Notes: a model not told the origin generated them from the sequence alone. A stretch of DNA of 64,000 nt from Stenotrophomonas maltophilia D457 (GCF_000284595.1 NC_017671.1:4559001-4623000); one strand, 5' to 3'; numbered from the stretch's first letter, positions 8,260 through 17,107 are shown. Made by a program: numbers and translations.

Positions 8260-9198
8260 ATGCGCATCCTGATCCTCGGCGCCGGCGGTACCGGCGGTTA
8301 CTTCGGTGGTCGCCTGGCCCAGGCCGGTGTGGACGTGACCTTCCTCGTGCGCCCCGCGCGCGCCGCCCAGCTGGATCGCGACGGCCTGGTCATCCGCAGC
8401 CCGCTCGGCGATGCCAGCTTCCCCGTGCAGCATGTCACCGCTGATGCACTGCCCGCATTGGCCGCGCAGAAGCCGTTCGACCTGGTCATCCTCAGCTGCA
8501 AGGCCTACGACCTGGACAGCTCGATCGACGCCATTGCCCCGGCCGTGGGCGCAGGCACCACCGTGCTGCCGATCCTCAACGGCCTGCATCACTACAACGC
8601 ACTGGACGCGCGCTTCGGCCGCGACGCCGTGCTTGGCGGCCTGTGCTTCATCAGCGCCACCAAGGCCCCCGACGGTGCGGTGCTGCACCTGGGCAAACCG
8701 GCCAAGCTCACCTTCGGCGAGCGCGACGGCGGCGCGGCCTCGGCGCGCGTGCGCGCCTTCGCTGCGGTCTGCGCGCAGGCCCATCTTGATCACCTGGCCA
8801 GCGAACACATCGGCCAGGAACAATGGATCAAGTACACCTTCCTTACCGCGCTGGCGGCGGCGACCTGCCTGCTGCGCGCCGACATCGGCACCATCGTTGC
8901 CACCGATGATGGCGAGGCGATCGTGCGCGGCCTGTACGACGAATGCCTGGCCGTGGCCGAAGCCGCCGGTGAACCGGTTCCCGAGGCCGCGCAGGACACC
9001 GCGCGCGGCACCCTGACCCAGGCCGGCTCGGCACTGAAGGCATCGATGCTGCGTGACCTGGAAGCCGGCCAACAGGTGGAGGCCGAACAGATCGTCGGCG
9101 ACATGCTGGCCCGCGCGCGCAAGGCCGACCAGGAAGCCCTGCTGCTGCAGGTCGCCTACAGCAGCCTGCAGGCCTACCAGGCACTGCGCGGCGCGTGA
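8260..9198 (+). CDS. 2-dehydropantoate 2-reductase family protein
   Basis: Encodes 312 residues. The N-terminal Rossmann motif GAGGTGGYFGG (7-17) binds NADP(H). The LSCKAYDLDSS segment carries the family Lys. QWIKYTFLTALAAATCLLRADIG corresponds to the catalytic Lys/Asn-containing helix of ApbA/PanE. The reaction would be reduction of ketopantoate to pantoate, in coenzyme A synthesis. Xanthomonads carry more than one member of this family, so the true panE role is not certain. The stop overlaps the next start (GTGA), giving a two-gene operon with the SDR-like gene. Confidence 0.85.
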   Translation: MRILILGAGGTGGYFGGRLAQAGVDVTFLVRPARAAQLDRDGLVIRSPLGDASFPVQHVTADALPALAAQKPFDLVILSCKAYDLDSSIDAIAPAVGAGTTVLPILNGLHHYNALDARFGRDAVLGGLCFISATKAPDGAVLHLGKPAKLTFGERDGGAASARVRAFAAVCAQAHLDHLASEHIGQEQWIKYTFLTALAAATCLLRADIGTIVATDDGEAIVRGLYDECLAVAEAAGEPVPEAAQDTARGTLTQAGSALKASMLRDLEAGQQVEAEQIVGDMLARARKADQEALLLQVAYSSLQAYQALRGA

Positions 9199-10079
9199 GC
9201 TTCATCTCTGCCGCCAGTGCATTGCCCTCGCGGGTGCTGATCCTCGGGCTGGGCTGGAGTGGCGGTGCGCTGGCCCGACATCTGCAGGCATTGGGCGCAC
9301 ACGTCGCCGGCACGGTACGCGATCCCGCATCGGCACCACGCGATGGTCTGCGTCGCCATCCGCTGGCTGCCGATGCCACGCCATCGCCCGCCCTGCTCGA
9401 TGAGATCGCGCAGGCCGAGGCCGTGCTGTGCAGCGTGCCACCCGATGCCGATGGCGATCCTGCACTGCGCCTGCTGTTGCCCGCGCTGCTGGCCAGCCCG
9501 GCATTGCGCTGGGTGGGCTATCTGTCGTCCACTTCGGTGTATGCCGACCGCGCCGGCGGCTGGGTCGACGAGCGCAGCGCAGCCGATGCCACTGAAGCAG
9601 CCGGCGTGCAGCGCCTGCGGGCCGAAGCGCAATGGCGTGCGCTTGCAGGAGAACGCGGCATCGCATCGGCAGTGTTCCGCCTGCCCGGCCTGTACGGGCC
9701 GGGGCGCAATGCGCTGCTGCAGCTGGCGCAGGGACGTGCCCGCCACGTAGTGCGTCCCGGGCTGCTATTCAACCGGCTGCACGTGGATGACCTGGTGACG
9801 GTCGTTATCGCGTCGATGCAGCGGCCGTGCGTGGATGGCCTGTATCTGCCGGCCGATGACGAGCCGGCACCGCCGCAGGAGGTACTGGCCTTCGCCGCGC
9901 AGCTGGGCGGGTTTGCGATGCCACCTGCCGTGGCATGGGACGACCCTGCACTCAGCCCGACCCTGCGACGCTTCTACCAGAGCAACAAGCGCATCGACAG
10001 CCGTGGCACGCGTGAAGCACTGGCGTGGGCGCCGCGGTTCCCCAGCTACCGTGAGGGCCTGCGCGACCTGCTCCGGTAG
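9195..10079 (+). CDS. NAD(P)-binding SDR/epimerase-like protein (YeeZ type)
   Basis: Encodes 294 residues from a GTG that overlaps the preceding stop. The N-terminal LILGLGWSGGALARHL is a Rossmann GxGxxG variant. The central YLSSTSVYAD and WVDE segments, and the LPGLYGPGRN loop, are typical of extended SDR/NAD-dependent epimerases. The canonical YxxxK is not kept: the region reads ALAGERGIASAVFRLPG. It therefore resembles the YeeZ-type putative epimerases, whose reaction is unknown. Its coupling to the ketopantoate-reductase-like gene suggests a shared metabolic task, but no more can be said. Confidence 0.8.
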   Translation: MSFISAASALPSRVLILGLGWSGGALARHLQALGAHVAGTVRDPASAPRDGLRRHPLAADATPSPALLDEIAQAEAVLCSVPPDADGDPALRLLLPALLASPALRWVGYLSSTSVYADRAGGWVDERSAADATEAAGVQRLRAEAQWRALAGERGIASAVFRLPGLYGPGRNALLQLAQGRARHVVRPGLLFNRLHVDDLVTVVIASMQRPCVDGLYLPADDEPAPPQEVLAFAAQLGGFAMPPAVAWDDPALSPTLRRFYQSNKRIDSRGTREALAWAPRFPSYREGLRDLLR

Positions 10080-10133
10080 TGCCGGCCGCTGGCCGGCAAT
10101 CAACCGTGTTGCCGGCCAGCGGCCGGCACTACC
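10076..10133. repeat. Inverted pair of SMAG elements
   Basis: Two copies of the GCCGGCC..GGCCGGC palindrome face each other with GTAG ends outward, separated by about 11 bases. They fill the space between the convergent SDR and TatD genes; the stop TAG lies inside the first GTAG. The pair can fold into one long hairpin and probably acts as a two-way terminator. Confidence 0.9.
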
Positions 10134-10134
10134 A

Positions 10135-10938
10135 TCAACCTGCGCCGGGCAGGCGGAAGAACGTACGCGTCGCGGCCGTTGCGTTCGCGGCGGTCACTGC
10201 CACGTCCTCGCCACGGTCACGCGCCAGTTCTTCCACGATGTGCGAGAGAAACATCGGTTCGTTGCGGCGGTCCTTCGGCATCGGCTTCAGCGTGCGCGGC
10301 AGCAGGTACGGTGCGTCGGTCTCGATCATCAGGCGGTTGGCCGGGATGTTCTTCACCAGTTCGCGCAGGTGCGCGCCACGGCGCTCGTCGCACAGCCAGC
10401 CGGTGATGCCGATGTACCAGTCCTGGTCCAGGTAGTCGAACAGCTCGTCACGCTCACCGGTGAAGCAATGCACCACCGCCGGGCCGATGCGGCCTTCGAC
10501 GTTCTTCATCTGTGCCATGAAATCGGCATGCGCATCGCGCTGGTGCAGGAACAGGGGCTTGCCATTGTCCGCGGCCAGCTGCAGCTGGCGCTCGAACGCG
10601 CGGTGCTGGGCCGGGCGCGGCGAGAAATCGCGGAAGTAGTCCAGCCCGCACTCCCCCACCGCCACTACTTCCGGGTGGGCATGCAGCGCGCGCATTTCGG
10701 CATCGCATTCCTCGGTGTATTCCACCGCGTGGTGCGGGTGCACGCCGGCGGTAGCGTACAGGAAGCCGGGGTGCTGCTGGGCCAACTGCAGGGCCAGTGG
10801 CGAGTGCTCGCGGCTGGCACCGGTGATGACCATCTGCACCACGCCGGCCTGGCGCGCGCGGTCCAGCACGGCATCGCGGTCGCGGTCGAAGGAGTCGTGG
10901 GTCAGGTTGGCGCCGATATCGATCAGGTGCATGGTCAT
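10135..10938 (-). CDS. TatD family metal-dependent hydrolase
   Basis: Encodes 267 residues from ATG 10938 (MTMHLIDIG); a second ATG two codons later is equally possible. The family metal ligands are visible: the start DIGANLTH, GVHPHHA, GECGLDYFRDFSP, FLHQRDAHADF, HCFTGERDEL and ETDAPYLLPR. TatD proteins are 3'-5' DNA/RNA exonucleases or deaminase-like hydrolases with two metals, acting in the cytoplasm. Despite the name they are not part of Tat export. The gene is monocistronic, with the divergent hrpB start 62 bases away. Confidence 0.92.
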   Translation of the reverse strand: MTMHLIDIGANLTHDSFDRDRDAVLDRARQAGVVQMVITGASREHSPLALQLAQQHPGFLYATAGVHPHHAVEYTEECDAEMRALHAHPEVVAVGECGLDYFRDFSPRPAQHRAFERQLQLAADNGKPLFLHQRDAHADFMAQMKNVEGRIGPAVVHCFTGERDELFDYLDQDWYIGITGWLCDERRGAHLRELVKNIPANRLMIETDAPYLLPRTLKPMPKDRRNEPMFLSHIVEELARDRGEDVAVTAANATAATRTFFRLPGAG

Positions 10939-10999
10939 CGCGGGGGAAAAGTGCCCGCGCATTGTACCTGCGCCTGCCGTGGCCCCTTATCCTTTGCAT

Positions 11000-13504
11000 A
11001 TGAACGCCCCGCTCTTCCCGATTTCCCCGCTGCTGCCGCAGATCCAGCAGCAGCTGGCCGTGCAACCACGGCTGGTGCTGGAGGCCCCGCCCGGTGCCGG
11101 CAAGACCACCCAGGTGCCGCTGGCGCTGCTCGACGCGCCGTGGCTGCAGGGCCGCAAGATCATCCTGCTGGAACCACGTCGGGTCGCCGCGCGCAGCGCG
11201 GCGCTGTTCATGGCACGGCAGCTGGGTGAGGAGGTCGGCGGCACGGTCGGCTACCGCATCCGCTTCGAGAACAAGGTATCCGCGCGCACCCGCATCGAGG
11301 TGGTCACCGAGGGCATCCTGACCCGGATGCTGCAGGACGACCCGATGCTGGAAACCGTCGGCGCGATCCTGTTCGATGAATTCCACGAGCGCCATCTCAG
11401 TGGGGATCTGGGCCTGGCGCTGGCGCTGGACGTGCAGGCGCAGCTGCGCGACGACCTGCGCCTGGTGGTGATGTCGGCCACGCTGGACGGCGAGCGGCTG
11501 GCACGCTTCCTCGATGCGCCGCGGCTGAGCAGCGAGGGCCGCAGTTATCCGGTGGCGATCAGCCACTTCCCGGCGCGCCGCGATGAAGCCCTGGAACTGC
11601 AGGTGCGCCGCGCGGTGCAGCAGGCACTGGCCGAGCACCCCGGTGACCTGCTGGTGTTCCTGCCCGGCCAGCGCGAGATCGCGCGCGTCCAGGCCGGCCT
11701 GCAGGAGTCACTCGATGGCAACGTCGAGGTGCTGGCGCTGCATGGCGAGCTGCCGGTCGAACAACAGGCGCGCGTGTTGCAGGCCGCCAGCGATGGCCGC
11801 CGTCGCGTGGTGCTGGCGACCAACGTGGCCGAGTCGTCGGTGACCCTGCCCGGCGTGCGCGTGGTGATCGACAGCGGCCAGGCGCGCGAGCCGCGCTACG
11901 ACCCCAACAGCGGCTTCACCCGGCTGGACGTGGTGGCCATCGCGCAGGCGTCGGCCGACCAGCGCGCGGGCCGTGCCGGTCGCGTGGCCGAGGGCGTGGC
12001 CTGGCGGCTGTGGCCGCAGTCGCAGCGGCTGGAGCCGCAGCGCCGCGCGGAGATCGACCAGGTGGAACTGGCCGGACTGGCGCTGGAACTGGCCGCGTGG
12101 GGCAGCAGCGACCTGCGCTTCCTCGACCCGCCACCGGCCGGCCCGATGGGTGCGGCGCGCGAACTGCTGCAACGCCTGGGTGCACTGTCGGACTCGGGCG
12201 CGATCACCGCACTCGGGCGCCGTGTACTGGCGCTGGGTACGCACCCGCGGATGGCGGCGATGCTGCTGGCAGCGCCCGATGCCCGCGCGCAGGCGCTGGC
12301 CGCCGATCTGGCCGCCCTGCTGGAAGCGCGCGACCCGCTGCGCCAGGGCGGTGACGCGCTGGCGGCCCGCTGGCGCGCACTGGCCGCGTTCCGCACTGGC
12401 CGCGCGCCGGGCGATGCCAACCGCAGCGGGCTGGCCGCCATTGATGCCGCCGCCAAGCAGTGGCGTCGCCGCCTGCGCTGCGAGGCTGCGCCGCCGGCCA
12501 GCATCGAGGCGCACGAACTGGGCGATCTGCTTGCACACGCCTTTCCCGACCGGATCGGTTTCCAGCATCCCGGCGATCCGCTGCGCTACCTGCTGGCCAA
12601 TGGCCGCAGCGCGCGCCTGCACGAACTGAGTGACCTGCGCGGTGAGCCGTGGCTGGTGGCCAGCGAACTGCGCTTCGAGGCGCGCGATGCGCTGCTGCTG
12701 CGTGCCGCACCGGTGGATGAAGGCCACCTGCGCAAGGCATGGCCGGAGCGCTTCGTCACCGAAGACGTGGTGCGCTGGGACAGCGAGCGACGCGCCCTGG
12801 TGGCGCTGCGCGAGACCCGTTTCGACCGGATCGTGCTGGACAGCCGCTCGGCCGGCCGGGTCGATCCGCAGCACGCCGCGCAGGCGCTGACCGATGCGGT
12901 GGCCGAGCTCGGCCTGCAGGCGCTGCCGTGGACCGAGGGCCTGCGCCAGTGGCAGGCACGGGTGGAATCGCTGCGGCGCTGGATGCCCGAGCTCGGCCTG
13001 CCCGACTGCAGCGACGATGCCCTGCTGGCCACGCGCGCACAATGGCTGCAGCCCGCGTTCGCCGGCAGGACGCGACTGGATGCGCTGGATGAATCCAGCT
13101 TCGGCGAGGCGCTGAAATCGCCACTGGAGTGGTCACAACGGCAGTTGGTCGAGCGTCATGCGCCGACCCGCATCACCGTGCCGTCCGGACTGGAGCGGCC
13201 GATCACCTATGCGCTGGACAGCGAGAGCGGCGATCCGCTGCCGCCGGTGCTGGCGGTGAAGCTGCAGGAACTGTTCGGCCTGGCCGACACGCCGCGCATC
13301 GCCGATGGCCGCGTGCCGCTGACCCTGCACCTGCTCTCCCCCGGCGGCCGCCCGCTGCAGGTCACCCAGGATCTGCGCAACTTCTGGGAAAGCACCTACG
13401 CCGAAGTGAAAAAGGAGATGAAGGGCCGTTACCCGCGCCACCCATGGCCGGATGATCCGTGGACGGCGACGGCCACGCACCGGGCCAAGCCGCGCGGAAC
13501 CTGA
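11000..13504 (+). CDS. hrpB: ATP-dependent helicase HrpB
   Basis: Encodes 834 residues, the usual HrpB length. Walker A is PPGAGKTT (30-37). Motif II is DEFH (126-129), the DEAH-type variant characteristic of HrpB. Motif III is MSATLDG and motif VI QRAGRAGR. A helicase-associated winged-helix/ratchet region and the HrpB C-terminal domain (DDPWTATATHRAKPR end) follow. HrpB is a DExH-box RNA helicase of unclear physiological role in proteobacteria. The ATG at 11000 gives an N-terminus (MNAPLFPISPLLPQI) matching the family. Longer upstream frames cross the TatD promoter region and were rejected. Confidence 0.95.
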   Translation: MNAPLFPISPLLPQIQQQLAVQPRLVLEAPPGAGKTTQVPLALLDAPWLQGRKIILLEPRRVAARSAALFMARQLGEEVGGTVGYRIRFENKVSARTRIEVVTEGILTRMLQDDPMLETVGAILFDEFHERHLSGDLGLALALDVQAQLRDDLRLVVMSATLDGERLARFLDAPRLSSEGRSYPVAISHFPARRDEALELQVRRAVQQALAEHPGDLLVFLPGQREIARVQAGLQESLDGNVEVLALHGELPVEQQARVLQAASDGRRRVVLATNVAESSVTLPGVRVVIDSGQAREPRYDPNSGFTRLDVVAIAQASADQRAGRAGRVAEGVAWRLWPQSQRLEPQRRAEIDQVELAGLALELAAWGSSDLRFLDPPPAGPMGAARELLQRLGALSDSGAITALGRRVLALGTHPRMAAMLLAAPDARAQALAADLAALLEARDPLRQGGDALAARWRALAAFRTGRAPGDANRSGLAAIDAAAKQWRRRLRCEAAPPASIEAHELGDLLAHAFPDRIGFQHPGDPLRYLLANGRSARLHELSDLRGEPWLVASELRFEARDALLLRAAPVDEGHLRKAWPERFVTEDVVRWDSERRALVALRETRFDRIVLDSRSAGRVDPQHAAQALTDAVAELGLQALPWTEGLRQWQARVESLRRWMPELGLPDCSDDALLATRAQWLQPAFAGRTRLDALDESSFGEALKSPLEWSQRQLVERHAPTRITVPSGLERPITYALDSESGDPLPPVLAVKLQELFGLADTPRIADGRVPLTLHLLSPGGRPLQVTQDLRNFWESTYAEVKKEMKGRYPRHPWPDDPWTATATHRAKPRGT

Positions 13505-13507
13505 TTG

Positions 13508-13580
13508 GTAGTGCCGGCCGCTGGCCGACAGCCCCCTGGCACCAGGCGGAGAGCATTGCCGGCCAGCGGCCGGCACTACC
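13508..13580. repeat. Inverted pair of SMAG elements
   Basis: Two facing copies after hrpB. The left one is slightly degenerate (ends GGCCGACA). About 25 bases separate them. Likely terminator/stabiliser for the hrpB message. Confidence 0.85.
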
Positions 13581-13704
13581 GGGTGCGGAGCCTGCCTGAT
13601 CCTGAATGGCTGCGGTAAAGTCACACCACGTGCGTCCCCGACTGACATACCGTTTACGGGCAACACGCGACACTGGACTTCGACCCGAGGCAAAGGACCC
13701 CCGC

Positions 13705-14079
13705 ATGAGCAAGCTGACCGTAATCACCGACCGCGCTCTGGAGCGCGCCCTGGAGCTGGCCCACACCGCCGGCGATGGCCTGAAGAGCGCCGGTGGCAGC
13801 CTGCGCAACGCGGACTGGATCAAGACCGGCGCCGCCCTCGGCGCAGTGAAGACCGGCGGCAAGGTCGCCACCAAGTTCGCCCGCCGCAACCCGGCCGTGA
13901 CCATTGCCGCGGCTGCCGTCGGCGTCGGCCTGCTGGGCTATGCGCTGTACCGCAAGCAGCAGAAGAAGAAGGCTGCCAATGGCCACGTGGTGAATGGGCA
14001 GGCGCAGCGCATCCACGCACGCGACCGCCGCAACGACACCGTGGTGGACGAGCACAGCGATATCGGCAGCGACGCGTGA
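13705..14079 (+). CDS. Small single-span membrane protein (hypothetical)
   Basis: Encodes 124 residues. The first about 70 residues form an amphipathic helical region with repeated Thr/Gly/Lys. A single membrane segment (about 73-90, PAVTIAAAAVGVGLLGYALY) is followed by a basic stretch (RKQQKKKAANG) and a polar tail. Layout and composition resemble ElaB/YqjD-type proteins, which sit in the inner membrane and contact ribosomes, but the similarity is by shape only. ATG 13705 is taken as the start; CAAAGGAC lies 8 bases upstream. A strong palindrome and a terminator follow. Confidence 0.7.
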   Translation: MSKLTVITDRALERALELAHTAGDGLKSAGGSLRNADWIKTGAALGAVKTGGKVATKFARRNPAVTIAAAAVGVGLLGYALYRKQQKKKAANGHVVNGQAQRIHARDRRNDTVVDEHSDIGSDA

Positions 14080-14087
14080 AGCTGCCC

Positions 14088-14122
14088 GGGTCAGAGCCCT
14101 TCCGCAGGAAGGGCTCTGACCC
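14088..14122. repeat. Palindrome of the GGGTCAGAGCCCTTCC family
   Basis: Arms GGGTCAGAGCCCTTCC and GGAAGGGCTCTGACCC (16 bp, perfect) flank the loop GCA. Related copies occur at 20323-20359 and 29316-29408. Confidence 0.85.
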
Positions 14123-14135
14123 TACCAGCTACGAG

Positions 14136-14172
14136 AGGGCCGGATGCCGCGAGGTATCCGGCCCTTTCTGTT
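14136..14172 (+). terminator. Rho-independent terminator
   Basis: AGGGCCGGAT and ATCCGGCCCT make a perfect 10-bp stem with a 10-base loop, followed by TTCTGTTTC. It would stop transcription of the 13705 gene; the opposite strand could also serve the convergent pseudouridine synthase gene. Confidence 0.8.
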
Positions 14173-14742
14173 TCAACCGATCTGCCGCCACTGCCCCGGC
14201 TGCAGGTCGTCCAGCCGGTAGGGCCCCATCGCCACCCGCACCAGCCGCAGCGTTGGCAGGTTCACTGCCGCGGTCATCCGCCGCACCTGGCGGTTGCGGC
14301 CCTCGCGGATCGTGATCGCCAGCCAGGCATCGGGCACGGTCTTGCGGAAGCGCACCGGCGGATCGCGTGTCCACAGCGACGGCGCCGGATCGAGGCGCTC
14401 GATCTTCGCCGGCAAGGTCGGCCCGTCATTCAGCTCCACCCCATCGCGCAACCGTTGCAGCTGCTCATCGCTGGGCGTGCCTTCCACCTGCACCCAGTAG
14501 GTCTTGTCGGCCTTGTGCTTCGGGTCGGTCAACGTGTGCGCCAGCGTGCCGTTATCCGTCAGCAGCAGCAGGCCTTCGCTGTCATGGTCCAGGCGACCGG
14601 CGGCATACACGCGCGGCGGCAGGCCGAACCCGGCCAGCGTCGGCCGCGGCGGTACGCTGCGGTCGGTGAACTGGCAGAGCACGTTGAAGGGCTTGTTGAA
14701 GGCGATCAGCATTGCGGGCACGGCAGTCAGCGGGTGGCGCAT
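14173..14742 (-). CDS. rluE: rRNA large subunit pseudouridine synthase (RluE type)
   Basis: Encodes 189 residues from ATG 14742, which has GGGA 4 bases upstream; a later ATG at 14712 is possible. The family motif with the catalytic Asp is AAGRLDHDSEGLLLLT, and FNKPFNVLCQFTD is the usual N-terminus of the RluE/RsuA group. GRNRQVRRMTAAV is the C-terminal signature. The protein lacks an S4 domain, as in RluE, which modifies one uridine in 23S rRNA (E. coli U2457). Monocistronic. Confidence 0.9.
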   Translation of the reverse strand: MRHPLTAVPAMLIAFNKPFNVLCQFTDRSVPPRPTLAGFGLPPRVYAAGRLDHDSEGLLLLTDNGTLAHTLTDPKHKADKTYWVQVEGTPSDEQLQRLRDGVELNDGPTLPAKIERLDPAPSLWTRDPPVRFRKTVPDAWLAITIREGRNRQVRRMTAAVNLPTLRLVRVAMGPYRLDDLQPGQWRQIG

Positions 14743-14808
14743 TGTCCCATGCCGCGCCACGCGCCACTCGGCTGTACAGAGTCAGCATGCGCCAGCCCGG
14801 CACCCCTC

Positions 14809-15666
14809 TTACGGCTTGATGAAGCGCAGGGTCATGCGGTCGCTTTCGCCGATCGCCTGGTACTTCGCATCATCGGCCTTGTCGTGCTGGTTGGTCGGCG
14901 GCAGCGTCCACACGCCGTTCGGGTGGTCCTTGGTGTCGCGCGGGTTGGCGTTGACCTCACTGCGCGCGTCCAGCTTGAAGCCGGCGGCCTCGGCCATCGC
15001 GATCACCTGCTGCTGGCCGACATAGCCGGTGTCATCGTCGTCAGCCACGTCGGCCTTGGCGCGGTGCTCGACCACGCCCAGCACGCCGCCCGGCTTGAGC
15101 ACGTTGAAGAAGCCCTGGAACATGCCCTGCGCCTGGCCGGCCTTGCGCCAGTTGTGCACGTTGCGGAAGGTCAGCACCACATCGGCTGAACCGGCCGGGC
15201 CGAACACCGGCTTGGCCGGATCGTAGGCCACCACGGCAGTCTTGCCGAACTGTGCCGGTGCAGCGGCGTACTTCCTTTCCAGGCTGTCGCGGCTGCGCTG
15301 CTGGTAGTCACGGCCGCGGCCTTCGGGCACCGCCATCGGATCGACCACCGCAGCGACGTAGTGGCCCTTGTCGTGCAGCAGCGGCGCCAGGATCTCCGAG
15401 TACCAGCCGTTGCCGGGGGTGATCTCGATGACGGTCTTTTCCGGCGTCACCTTGAAGAACGACAGCGTCTGCGCCGGGTGGCGGAAACCGTCGCGCTTGA
15501 CGTTGTTGGCATCGCGGGTGGGCGCCTTCACCGCCGCGTCGATGACCGGCGACACCTGGATCTTCGCCGGCGCGACCGTGGCCGGTGCGGCAAACGCGGG
15601 AACAGCGGCAAGCAGGGCCGAAGCAAGCAGCAGGCGGCAACCACGCAGGGACGAAGCAGGCATCAT
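14809..15666 (-). CDS. Exported class I methyltransferase-like protein
   Basis: Encodes 285 residues from ATG 15666, with GGAG 11 bases upstream. The N-terminus has a clear signal peptide (RGCRLLLASALLAAVPAFA). The mature part resembles class I methyltransferases: VIEITPGNGWYSEILAPLL stands in for motif I (PGNG instead of GxGxG), a later segment reads SADVVLTFRNVHNW, and LKPGGVLGVVEH is motif post-III. Such secreted methyltransferase-fold proteins recur in proteobacteria and are annotated simply as methyltransferases. SAM is not known to be available in the periplasm, so the true activity and place of action are uncertain. No operon partner. Confidence 0.8.
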   Translation of the reverse strand: MMPASSLRGCRLLLASALLAAVPAFAAPATVAPAKIQVSPVIDAAVKAPTRDANNVKRDGFRHPAQTLSFFKVTPEKTVIEITPGNGWYSEILAPLLHDKGHYVAAVVDPMAVPEGRGRDYQQRSRDSLERKYAAAPAQFGKTAVVAYDPAKPVFGPAGSADVVLTFRNVHNWRKAGQAQGMFQGFFNVLKPGGVLGVVEHRAKADVADDDDTGYVGQQQVIAMAEAAGFKLDARSEVNANPRDTKDHPNGVWTLPPTNQHDKADDAKYQAIGESDRMTLRFIKP

Positions 15667-15835
15667 CGGAGCGACTCCAGCGGAAGATGCGGCGAGACTA
15701 GCAGCCGCGGCGCCCCAGGTGTTCACAAAACGTTAGCCGCGTGCGTATCGCGGAACACTGTTTTGTGGTCGCCGCCGCAGCACGGTCACACTACGCGTTT
15801 TATTCTGGAGCACTTCCCCCAAGGAGTCCGTGCCC

Positions 15836-16792
15836 ATGACGGCAACCCGCGAACTGGGCCGTTCCGGCCTGCATGTACGTCCGCTCGCCTTTGGTGGCAA
15901 CGTGTTCGGCTGGAGCGCCGATGAGAAGGCCAGCTTCGCCCTGCTCGATGCCTTCGTCGACGCCGGCTTCAACCTGGTCGACACCGCCGATGTGTATTCG
16001 GCCTGGGTGCCGGGCAACGCCGGCGGCGAATCGGAAACGCTGATCGGCAAATGGTTCGCGCGCAGCGGAAAGCGCGACAAGGTGGTGCTGGCGACCAAGG
16101 TGGCCAAATGGGCCGAACGCCCCGGCCTGACCCCGGACAACATCAATGCGGCGGTCGAGGATTCGCTGCGCCGCCTGCAGACCGACGTGATCGATCTGTA
16201 CCAGGCCCACGAGGATGATGAGTCGACGCCACTGGAAGCGACCCTGGCCGCGTTCGGCCGCCTGATCGAAGCCGGCAAGGTGCGCGCCATCGGTGCCTCC
16301 AACTACAGCGCCACGCGCCTGGCCGATGCGCTGAAGGTGTCCACCGACTACAAGCTGCCGCGTTACGAAACCCTGCAGCCGGAGTACAACCTGTACGACC
16401 GTGCCGGCTACGAGAAGGAGCTGGAACCGCTGGTGCAGCGCGAACAGATCGGCGTGATCGGCTACTACGCCCTGGCCAGTGGCTTCCTCAGCGGCAAGTA
16501 CCGCACACCGGCCGATGCGGCCAAGAGCCCGGCACGTGGCGAAACGGTGGTGAAGCGCTATCTGAACCCGCGCGGCCTGCGCATCCTGCAGGCGCTGGAT
16601 GACGTGGCCAGCAAGCACAATGCCAGCGCCGCACAGATCGCACTGGCATGGCAGATCGCGCGGCCGTCGATCACCGCGCCGATCGTCAGCGCCACCAGCG
16701 TCGAACAGCTGCACGATCTGCTGGCAGCGGCCAACGTGTCGCTGAGCGTGCAGGATGTCGCGCAGCTGGATGCCGCCAGCGCCGAAGCGTGA
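15836..16792 (+). CDS. Aldo/keto reductase
   Basis: Encodes 318 residues with the (beta/alpha)8 family signatures. The catalytic tetrad region has NLVDTADVYSAWVPG (Asp/Tyr) and VLATKVAKW (Lys), with His in DLYQAHEDDESTP. NADPH-binding is suggested by the C-terminal VSATSVEQLHDLL. It belongs to the YajO/Tas-like group. The substrate is unknown. ATG 15836 is chosen over a GTG two codons upstream because AAGGAG sits at the right distance (9 bases) only for the ATG. A SMAG element follows the stop. Confidence 0.92.
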   Translation: MTATRELGRSGLHVRPLAFGGNVFGWSADEKASFALLDAFVDAGFNLVDTADVYSAWVPGNAGGESETLIGKWFARSGKRDKVVLATKVAKWAERPGLTPDNINAAVEDSLRRLQTDVIDLYQAHEDDESTPLEATLAAFGRLIEAGKVRAIGASNYSATRLADALKVSTDYKLPRYETLQPEYNLYDRAGYEKELEPLVQREQIGVIGYYALASGFLSGKYRTPADAAKSPARGETVVKRYLNPRGLRILQALDDVASKHNASAAQIALAWQIARPSITAPIVSATSVEQLHDLLAAANVSLSVQDVAQLDAASAEA

Positions 16793-16798
16793 GGCCCG

Positions 16799-16821
16799 GT
16801 AGTGCCGGCCGCTGGCCGGCA
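16799..16821. repeat. Single SMAG element
   Basis: GTAGTGCCGGCC...GGCCGGCA palindrome 6 bases after the aldo/keto reductase stop; probable mRNA 3' end structure. Confidence 0.85.
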
Positions 16822-16846
16822 TTGCACAACAGCGAAGAAAATAATT

Positions 16847-16880
16847 GAACAAAATGGTTGCACGCGACTAAATCGTGGTT
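16847..16880 (+). promoter_or_regulatory. Candidate sigma-70 promoter upstream of orphan leader
   Basis: The stretch is unusually AT-rich for this genome. Two readings are possible: TTGAAC and TAAATC with an 18-base spacer, or TTGCAC and TATCGT with 17 bases. Either would start transcription near 16885 into the small leader frame and hairpins that follow. Confidence 0.45.
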
Positions 16881-16921
16881 TATCGTGCGCACCTCGTTTC
16901 AACAACCCTTGGAAACTTCCC

Positions 16922-17023
16922 TTGAACGCGCATTCCGTCGCCATCGCCAAACTGCTGCCATGCCTGCGCATGGACGGGCTGGCGCGCGCGTTTGGCAAGG
17001 AAGACCAGCTGACAACGGCCTGA
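16922..17023 (+). CDS. Possible leader peptide (33 codons, TTG start)
   Basis: TTG 16922 is preceded by GGAAAC, a moderate ribosome site. The frame gives a 33-residue peptide (MNAHSVAIAKLLPCLRMDGL then ARAFGKEDQLTTA) and stops 11 bases before a strong hairpin. No run of one amino acid is present, so classical amino-acid attenuation is not supported. I propose it only because position and spacing fit a leader peptide of the hairpin/terminator pair downstream. Confidence 0.3.
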   Translation: MNAHSVAIAKLLPCLRMDGLARAFGKEDQLTTA

Positions 17024-17034
17024 TACCCGCCCTG

Positions 17035-17107
17035 CGGAGATCGGCCCCCCCGATCTCCGAGGCCTGACGACGCCCTCGGAACGCAAGTCCCGGGGGCGTT
17101 TTCGTTT
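17035..17107 (+). terminator. Hairpin plus intrinsic terminator (attenuator-like)
   Basis: The first stem, CGGAGATCGG with CCGATCTCCG (17035-17059), is a perfect 10-bp hairpin with a CCCCC loop. The second, ACGCCCTCGG with CCGGGGGCGT (17070-17099), has 10 pairs including one G-T and is followed by TTTTCGTTT: a good intrinsic terminator. Just after it, AAGGA precedes an ATG at 17129 that opens only 13 codons (MPELHPARQPAAH) before a stop. The gene once controlled here may have been lost. From 17171 to 17226 I see nothing further. Confidence 0.65.

Noticed and set aside
16922..17023. Amino-acid attenuation leader (his, leu, phe type)
   Set aside because: The short frame has no run of a single amino acid; only the hairpin layout is attenuator-like.
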